In this document: positions 36,914 to 42,056 of the stretch, in pieces
Layout: the number at the start of each line of letters is the position of its first letter
How positions within the stretch are numbered: the stretch's first letter is position 1
NCBI GenBank assembly: GCA_947628875.1
Contig: CANRBP010000002.1
Location: forward strand, 1-42,056
Origin: an uncultured Lachnospira sp.
Lineage (GTDB): Bacteria; Bacillota; Clostridia; Lachnospirales; Lachnospiraceae
Direction: 5' to 3'
DNA: 42,056 nt
The notes under the pieces: generated by a model
Seen by the model: only the letters and a program-made list of their open reading frames with translations
The model's database searches: none
Told to the model about the DNA's origin: nothing
Program-made: the position numbers and the translations under genes

Positions 36914-38392
36914 ATGGGTAATGCGTTGGAAAGCAATACAAGACTTACACAGAATGACACGCCGATTCATCGGGCGCTTGAAGAACAGCGCCTGAACAGG
37001 CTGGCACATTTTGACGTGCCGGGACACAAGGGCGGCCGTGGAAATAAGGAGCTGAAAGAATTTCTGGGGGCGGACTGCGTAAAACTGGATATGAATTCTA
37101 TGAAGCCGCTGGATAACCTTTGCCATCCGGTATCGGTTATAAAGGACGCACAGATGTTGGCGGCAGAGGCTTTTGGCGCAGATGAGGCATTTTTTATAGT
37201 CAATGGCACAACAGCCGCCGTACAGGCAATGATAATGGCGACAACGGTTGCCGGGGACAAGATAATCATGCCCAGGAACGTCCATAGGAGTGCAATCAAC
37301 GCGCTTGTAGTAAATGGCGCGCTTCCGGTATATGTCAATCCGGGCGTAAATCAGCGGCTGGGGATACCGCTGGGCATGTCCGTGAAAGATGTGGAGACTG
37401 CCATTCATGAAAATCCTGATGCAAAGGCCATACTTGTGAATAACCCTACTTATTACGGCATCTGCTCGGATTTAAAGCAGATTGTGGATATGGCGCATGA
37501 CGCGGGCATGTTGGTGCTGGTAGATGAGGCACATGGAACGCATTTTTATTTCAGCGATACATTGCCGGTATCTGCAATGAAAGCAGGAGCTGACATGTCG
37601 GCGGTCAGTATGCATAAAACAGGCGGTTCTCTTACGCAGAGCTCGATTCTGCTGACGCGCAATACGGTGAATGCGGATTATATCAGGCAGATTATCAACC
37701 TTACGCAGACAACCAGCGGTTCGTACCTGCTTTTGTCCTCGCTGGATATTGCGCGCAAAAACATGAGCCTGAACGGAAAATTTTACAGCAGCAAAATGAT
37801 AGAGTTTGCAAGCTATGCCAGGGAGGAGATTAACAAGCTCGGCGGTTACTATGCATTTGGCGAAGAATTAATTGATGGGGATACGGTATTTGATTTTGAC
37901 AGGACGAAACTTTCCGTGCATACGCGTGACATTGGCCTGGCAGGCATTGAGGTTTATGACCTGCTTCGCGATGATTACGGGATTCAGATAGAATTTGGCG
38001 ATATTGGGAACATTCTCGCAATTATTTCAGGCGGAGACAGAAATCTTGAGATAGAACGGCTTATTTCTGCACTGTCAGAAATCAAGCGGCTTCATGAGCG
38101 GGAAAAATCAGGTATGTTTGATCACGAATATATTAATCCTAAGATTGTCATGGGACCTCAGAAAGCATTTTTCAGCAAAAAGCTGTCGCTTGCTATTGAG
38201 GAGAGCGCGGGAGGCATTTGCAGCGAGTTTGTTATGTGCTATCCGCCGGGTATCCCGATACTTGCGCCGGGGGAAATGATCACACAGGAAATTATCCATT
38301 ATATTGAATATGCCAAGGAAAAAGGCTGCCTGGTAACAGGCACACAGGATATGAATGTGGAAAATATCAACATAGTTGATACCAGCGCATGA
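36914..38392 (+). CDS. speA: Orn/Lys/Arg decarboxylase family (fold type I PLP); probable arginine decarboxylase (TTG start at 36926 possible)
   Basis: HFDVPGHKGG, FFIVNGTTAAVQAMIMA, VDEAHGTHFYFS, SMHKTGGSLTQSS; adjacent to speE. Confidence 0.85.
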   Translation: MGNALESNTRLTQNDTPIHRALEEQRLNRLAHFDVPGHKGGRGNKELKEFLGADCVKLDMNSMKPLDNLCHPVSVIKDAQMLAAEAFGADEAFFIVNGTTAAVQAMIMATTVAGDKIIMPRNVHRSAINALVVNGALPVYVNPGVNQRLGIPLGMSVKDVETAIHENPDAKAILVNNPTYYGICSDLKQIVDMAHDAGMLVLVDEAHGTHFYFSDTLPVSAMKAGADMSAVSMHKTGGSLTQSSILLTRNTVNADYIRQIINLTQTTSGSYLLLSSLDIARKNMSLNGKFYSSKMIEFASYAREEINKLGGYYAFGEELIDGDTVFDFDRTKLSVHTRDIGLAGIEVYDLLRDDYGIQIEFGDIGNILAIISGGDRNLEIERLISALSEIKRLHEREKSGMFDHEYINPKIVMGPQKAFFSKKLSLAIEESAGGICSEFVMCYPPGIPILAPGEMITQEIIHYIEYAKEKGCLVTGTQDMNVENINIVDTSA

Positions 38393-38411
38393 TTTTGGAG
38401 GAAAAGATAGA

Positions 38412-39278
38412 ATGGAATTGTGGTATACGGATAAACATACCCAAAACGTACAGCTGACCATGAAAGTGAAAAACCAGATTGCGAGCGTGGAGAGCGAATA
38501 CCAGCGCATTGATATCCTTGATACGGTGGAATTTGGGAAAGTCCTGGTGCTGGACGGCGAGCTTATGATTACGCAGAAAGATGAATTTATTTATCATGAG
38601 ATGATTACTCATGTTCCGATGGCTGTTCATCCGCATGTGGAAAATGTTCTGGTGATTGGCGCCGGAGACGGGGGAACGATACGTGAATTGACAAAATACG
38701 ATACAATTAAAAATATTGACATGGTTGAAATAGATAAATCTGTTACGGACATGTGCCTTCAGTATTTTGAGGAAACTTCCTGCAAGCTGTCGGACTCTCG
38801 CGTACATATGCATTTTGAGGAAAGTATCCGCTTTGCGCGCATGAAAAAAGACGAGTACGATTTGATTATAGTTGATTGTGCGGATCCGTACGGCCCGGCA
38901 GAGGGACTGTTTACAAGGGAATTTTATGGCAACTGCTTTAAAGCGCTGCATGAGGACGGCATTTTGATCAATCAGCATGAAAGCCCGTATTATAGCGAGC
39001 ATTCGAGGACAGTCCAGAAAGCGCACAAGCATATACAACAGGTATTTCCGTACAGTACGGTTTACCAGTGCCACATTCCGTCATACCCGTCCGGGCATTG
39101 GCTGTTTGGGTTCGCATCAAAGAAATATGATCCGATTAGGGATCTGCACGAAGAAGCATGGAACAGGCTGGGTATTAAAACAAAATATTACAATACAGAT
39201 TTGCACAAAGGGAGCTTTTACCTGCCGACTTATGTGAAAGAATTACTCGGCATGACAGGAGAAATAAAAAATATATAA
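38412..39278 (+). CDS. speE: Polyamine aminopropyltransferase (spermidine synthase)
   Basis: GELMITQKDEFIYHEMITHVP, VIGAGDGGTIREL, DLIIVDCADPYGPAEGLFTREFY. Confidence 0.95.
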   Translation: MELWYTDKHTQNVQLTMKVKNQIASVESEYQRIDILDTVEFGKVLVLDGELMITQKDEFIYHEMITHVPMAVHPHVENVLVIGAGDGGTIRELTKYDTIKNIDMVEIDKSVTDMCLQYFEETSCKLSDSRVHMHFEESIRFARMKKDEYDLIIVDCADPYGPAEGLFTREFYGNCFKALHEDGILINQHESPYYSEHSRTVQKAHKHIQQVFPYSTVYQCHIPSYPSGHWLFGFASKKYDPIRDLHEEAWNRLGIKTKYYNTDLHKGSFYLPTYVKELLGMTGEIKNI

Positions 39279-39308
39279 CAGGCTGGATGCAGCAGACAGG
39301 AGGAAAGC

Positions 39309-40526
39309 ATGGGAAAAGCGCTTATAATTGGAGCAGGCGGCGTAGCTGGCGTAGCGGTTCATAAATGTTGTCAGAACCCGGAAGTTTTTGAGGAAATCTG
39401 TATTGCAAGCAGGACAAAATCAAAATGCGATGCATTAAAACAGGATTGTGAGCAGCGTTATGGGACAGGCGCCGGCAAAACAAAAATAACAACAGCGCAG
39501 GTTGACGCCGACCATGCAGATGAGCTGATCGCGCTGATACAAAAAGAAAAGCCGGATATTGTCATGAATATAGCACTTCCTTATCAGGATTTGACTATTA
39601 TGGACGCGTGCCTTGCAACCAAAACGAATTATATGGATACGGCTAACTATGAGCCGCCTGAAACTGCTCATTTTGAGTATTCGTGGCAGTGGGCATACAG
39701 GGAGCGTTTTGAGCAGGCCGGAATTACGGCGCTTCTCGGATCAGGGTTTGACCCGGGCGTTACCGGAGTTTTTTCCGCTTATGCGCAGAAACATTATTTT
39801 GATGAAATTGAATATATTGACATTTTGGACTGCAACGGCGGCGATCATGGATACCCGTTTGCGACTAATTTTAACCCGGAGATTAATATACGGGAAGTTT
39901 CGGCGAAGGGAAGTTACTGGGAAAACGGCCGCTGGATAGAAACAGAGCCAATGGAGATTAAGCGCGTATATAATTTTGACGGCGTGGGAGAGAAGGATAT
40001 GTACCTTTTGCACCATGAAGAAATAGAGTCGCTGGCCATCAATATAAAGGGCGTGAAAAGAATCCGTTTCTTTATGACATTTGGGCAAAGCTACCTTACG
40101 CATCTGAAATGTTTGGAAAATGTGGGCATGACATCTATTGAGCCGATTGAATTTGAAGGGCATTCAATTATACCGCTGCAGTTTTTAAAAGCAGTATTGC
40201 CTGATCCGGCTTCACTTGGGCCGAGAACGGTAGGAAAAACTAATATTGGATGCATTTTCCAGGGGCAAAAAGACGGAAAGCCGGTTTCATATTACGTTTA
40301 CAATATGTGCGACCATCAGGAATGCTATAAGGAAGTCGGGGCGCAGGCAGTATCATATACTACCGGCGTGCCTGCCATGATCGGGGCAATGATGCTGATG
40401 ACCGGAAAATGGAACAAGCCGGGCGTTCACAATATAGAAGAGTTTGACCCGGATCCGTTTATGGACGCACTCAACAGGTTTGGCCTGCCGTGGGTGGAAA
40501 ATTTTCATCCTCAGCTGGTTGACTGA
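39309..40526 (+). CDS. Saccharopine dehydrogenase family; probable carboxynorspermidine dehydrogenase
   Basis: ALIIGAGGVAGVAVHKC, DYAFSD-independent family pattern LLGSGFDPGVTGVFSAYAQKHYFDEI; lies between speE and nspC. Confidence 0.87.
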   Translation: MGKALIIGAGGVAGVAVHKCCQNPEVFEEICIASRTKSKCDALKQDCEQRYGTGAGKTKITTAQVDADHADELIALIQKEKPDIVMNIALPYQDLTIMDACLATKTNYMDTANYEPPETAHFEYSWQWAYRERFEQAGITALLGSGFDPGVTGVFSAYAQKHYFDEIEYIDILDCNGGDHGYPFATNFNPEINIREVSAKGSYWENGRWIETEPMEIKRVYNFDGVGEKDMYLLHHEEIESLAINIKGVKRIRFFMTFGQSYLTHLKCLENVGMTSIEPIEFEGHSIIPLQFLKAVLPDPASLGPRTVGKTNIGCIFQGQKDGKPVSYYVYNMCDHQECYKEVGAQAVSYTTGVPAMIGAMMLMTGKWNKPGVHNIEEFDPDPFMDALNRFGLPWVENFHPQLVD

Positions 40527-40560
40527 TTGTGCCATGCAAAAAGAATGAATGGGGCGCGTC

Positions 40561-41790
40561 ATGGAAGATATTAATTTTAGCAAAATACCAACGCCTGCAT
40601 ATATTGTTGATGAGCGGCTGCTGGAGCAAAATCTGAAATGCCTGAATATGGTTATGAAAAAAACAGGCTGCAAAATATTGCTTGCACAAAAAGGGTTTTC
40701 CATGTTCTCCCTTTATTTAATTATCAAACAGTATCTGAGCGGCACTACGGCAAGTTCTCTTTATGAAGCCAGGCTTGGCAGAGAAGAAATGGGCGGGGAG
40801 ACGCATATTTTTTCCCCGGCTTATAAAGAAGAAGAATTTGCGGAAATAGCAGAAATTTGCGACCATATTGTGTTTAATACGGTCAGGCAGTATCAAAAAT
40901 TCAAGGAGCAGGCAAAGGCTGCCGGCTGCGGCTGCGGCCTGCGCGTCAATCCGGAATATGCAGAAGTGGAACATGAAATATATAATCCGTGCTGCGCCGG
41001 TTCAAGGCTTGGAACTACAGCGGCAATGCTTGAGCAGGCGCTGGCGCAGGACATGGCAGCATTGGACGGGATTGAGGGGCTTCACTTTCATGTTATGTGT
41101 GAGCAGAATGCGGATACGCTGGAAAGAGTGCTCATGCATGTAGAAGAAAAATTCGGCTGGCTGTTGGCTTTGCCTGAAATCAAATGGGTAAATTTTGGCG
41201 GAGGCCATCATATAACGCGCTCAAACTATAATATAGAATTATTGATAAAGTGCATAAATTACATTCAGGACAGATATCAGGTGCAGGTGTATCTTGAACC
41301 TGGGGAAGCAGTTGCGCTCAATGCCGGTTATCTGGTTGCGCAGGTGATGGATATACACGAGCAAGCTTTTGAAGTTACAAAAGAGATGCTTCCGCATAAC
41401 GCAGATTCAGAAGAAGCAGGATATATGGCGCGAGCAGCCATTCTCGATGCATCAGCAGCGTGCCATATGCCAGATGTCCTGGAAATGCCATATCGGCCTG
41501 AAATAATTGGTGCGAGACGCCCGGGTGAGCTGCAGAAACGCTATCCTTATATTTACAGGTTTGGCGGAAATACATGTCTTGCAGGAGATATCATAGGTGA
41601 TTATGCTTTTGACCATGAACTTATTCCTGGAGAAAAGCTGGTATTTTGCGATATGGCTCACTACAGCATGGTAAAGAACAATACTTTTAATGGCATTGCT
41701 CTTCCTCAGATTTGGGCATACAATGAAAAAAAAGGCGCATATCCGGTCAAAACATTTACTTATAAAGATTTTAAGTCGAGGCTCAGCTGA
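40561..41790 (+). CDS. nspC: Carboxynorspermidine decarboxylase
   Basis: IPTPAYIVDERLLEQNL, ILLAQKGFSMFS, GLRVNPEYAEVEHEIYNPCCAGSRLGTT, WVNFGGGHHITR, YLEPGEA. Confidence 0.93.
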   Translation: MEDINFSKIPTPAYIVDERLLEQNLKCLNMVMKKTGCKILLAQKGFSMFSLYLIIKQYLSGTTASSLYEARLGREEMGGETHIFSPAYKEEEFAEIAEICDHIVFNTVRQYQKFKEQAKAAGCGCGLRVNPEYAEVEHEIYNPCCAGSRLGTTAAMLEQALAQDMAALDGIEGLHFHVMCEQNADTLERVLMHVEEKFGWLLALPEIKWVNFGGGHHITRSNYNIELLIKCINYIQDRYQVQVYLEPGEAVALNAGYLVAQVMDIHEQAFEVTKEMLPHNADSEEAGYMARAAILDASAACHMPDVLEMPYRPEIIGARRPGELQKRYPYIYRFGGNTCLAGDIIGDYAFDHELIPGEKLVFCDMAHYSMVKNNTFNGIALPQIWAYNEKKGAYPVKTFTYKDFKSRLS

Positions 41791-41839
41791 TGCGGAAAAC
41801 GGCCGGAAAATGACTTCTTGCCGGCATGAGATTAACGGA

Positions 41840-41912
41840 TTAAAAATATAATTTAAAAAAAATTTAAAAAAATAAAAAAATTGTTGACAATCCAAAAAAT
41901 GGGTGATATTAT
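41840..41912 (+). promoter_or_regulatory. Strong SigA promoter with A-tract UP-element-like region
   Basis: A/T tracts at about 41840-41882, TTGACA (41884-41889), 17-nt spacer, TATTAT (41907-41912). Confidence 0.75.
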
Positions 41913-41918
41913 AAATAA

Positions 41919-42056
41919 GCCGCTGTAAGCGGCAAAACAAAAATCAATCCATCTGGCGGAGACAGACGAATTGATTTGCACATTGGCAATCAAACAGTAA
42001 AACAACCCTGAAAATTCATTAAAAGTTTTCACGATTACAACGTAAGATTACGGATA
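41919..42056 (+). ncRNA. Structured 5' leader or small RNA, truncated by window end; class not recognised
   Basis: GCCGCT/AGCGGC hairpin at predicted +1; AAATCAAT..ATTGATTT hairpin; competing TTGATTTGC/GCAATCAA stem; TGAAAA/TTTTCA stem; CGTAAGATTACG palindrome. Confidence 0.5.

Noticed and set aside
41802-41825. GCCGG/CCGGC inverted repeat after nspC as a terminator
   Set aside because: 14-nt loop, 5-bp stem and no following T-run; not convincing.

Overview
This is a chromosomal window from a spore-forming Firmicute, most likely Lachnospiraceae/Clostridia judging from gene content and protein style. It is almost fully coding and mostly on the + strand. In order: (i) a housekeeping block, 'uvrC-hprK-glcK-murB-rapZ-whiA; (ii) an SDR, a YcxB-like protein, citrate synthase and aroA; (iii) a COG0523 metallochaperone-type GTPase with a very long His/Asp tract, paired with a second P-loop protein whose C-terminus looks like DUF1980/TIGR03943; (iv) nudC, spmA and spmB; (v) a membrane-anchored GH25 protein and a DUF2508 protein around a back-to-back promoter region with a 14-bp tandem repeat; (vi) a complete Gram-positive-type Tad/Flp pilus operon (about 16.1-26.6 kb) with several unusual parts; (vii) a flavodoxin-SCP2 fusion, orphan histidine kinase, HIT protein, aconitase-family hydratase, coiled-coil membrane protein and YyaC; (viii) a cell-envelope cluster (LysM protein with an apparent catalytically dead MPN/JAMM-like domain, DUF5711, CvpA); (ix) a polyamine operon (speA-like, speE, carboxynorspermidine dehydrogenase, nspC); and (x) a strong promoter with a multi-hairpin leader cut off by the window end. 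I see no CRISPR array, rRNA, tRNA, transposase or recognisable defence system. Top candidates for undescribed biology are the Tad operon variants, the LysM/MPN-like protein, the COG0523/DUF1980 pair and the truncated leader RNA. All family calls come from reading motifs by eye; no searches were run.
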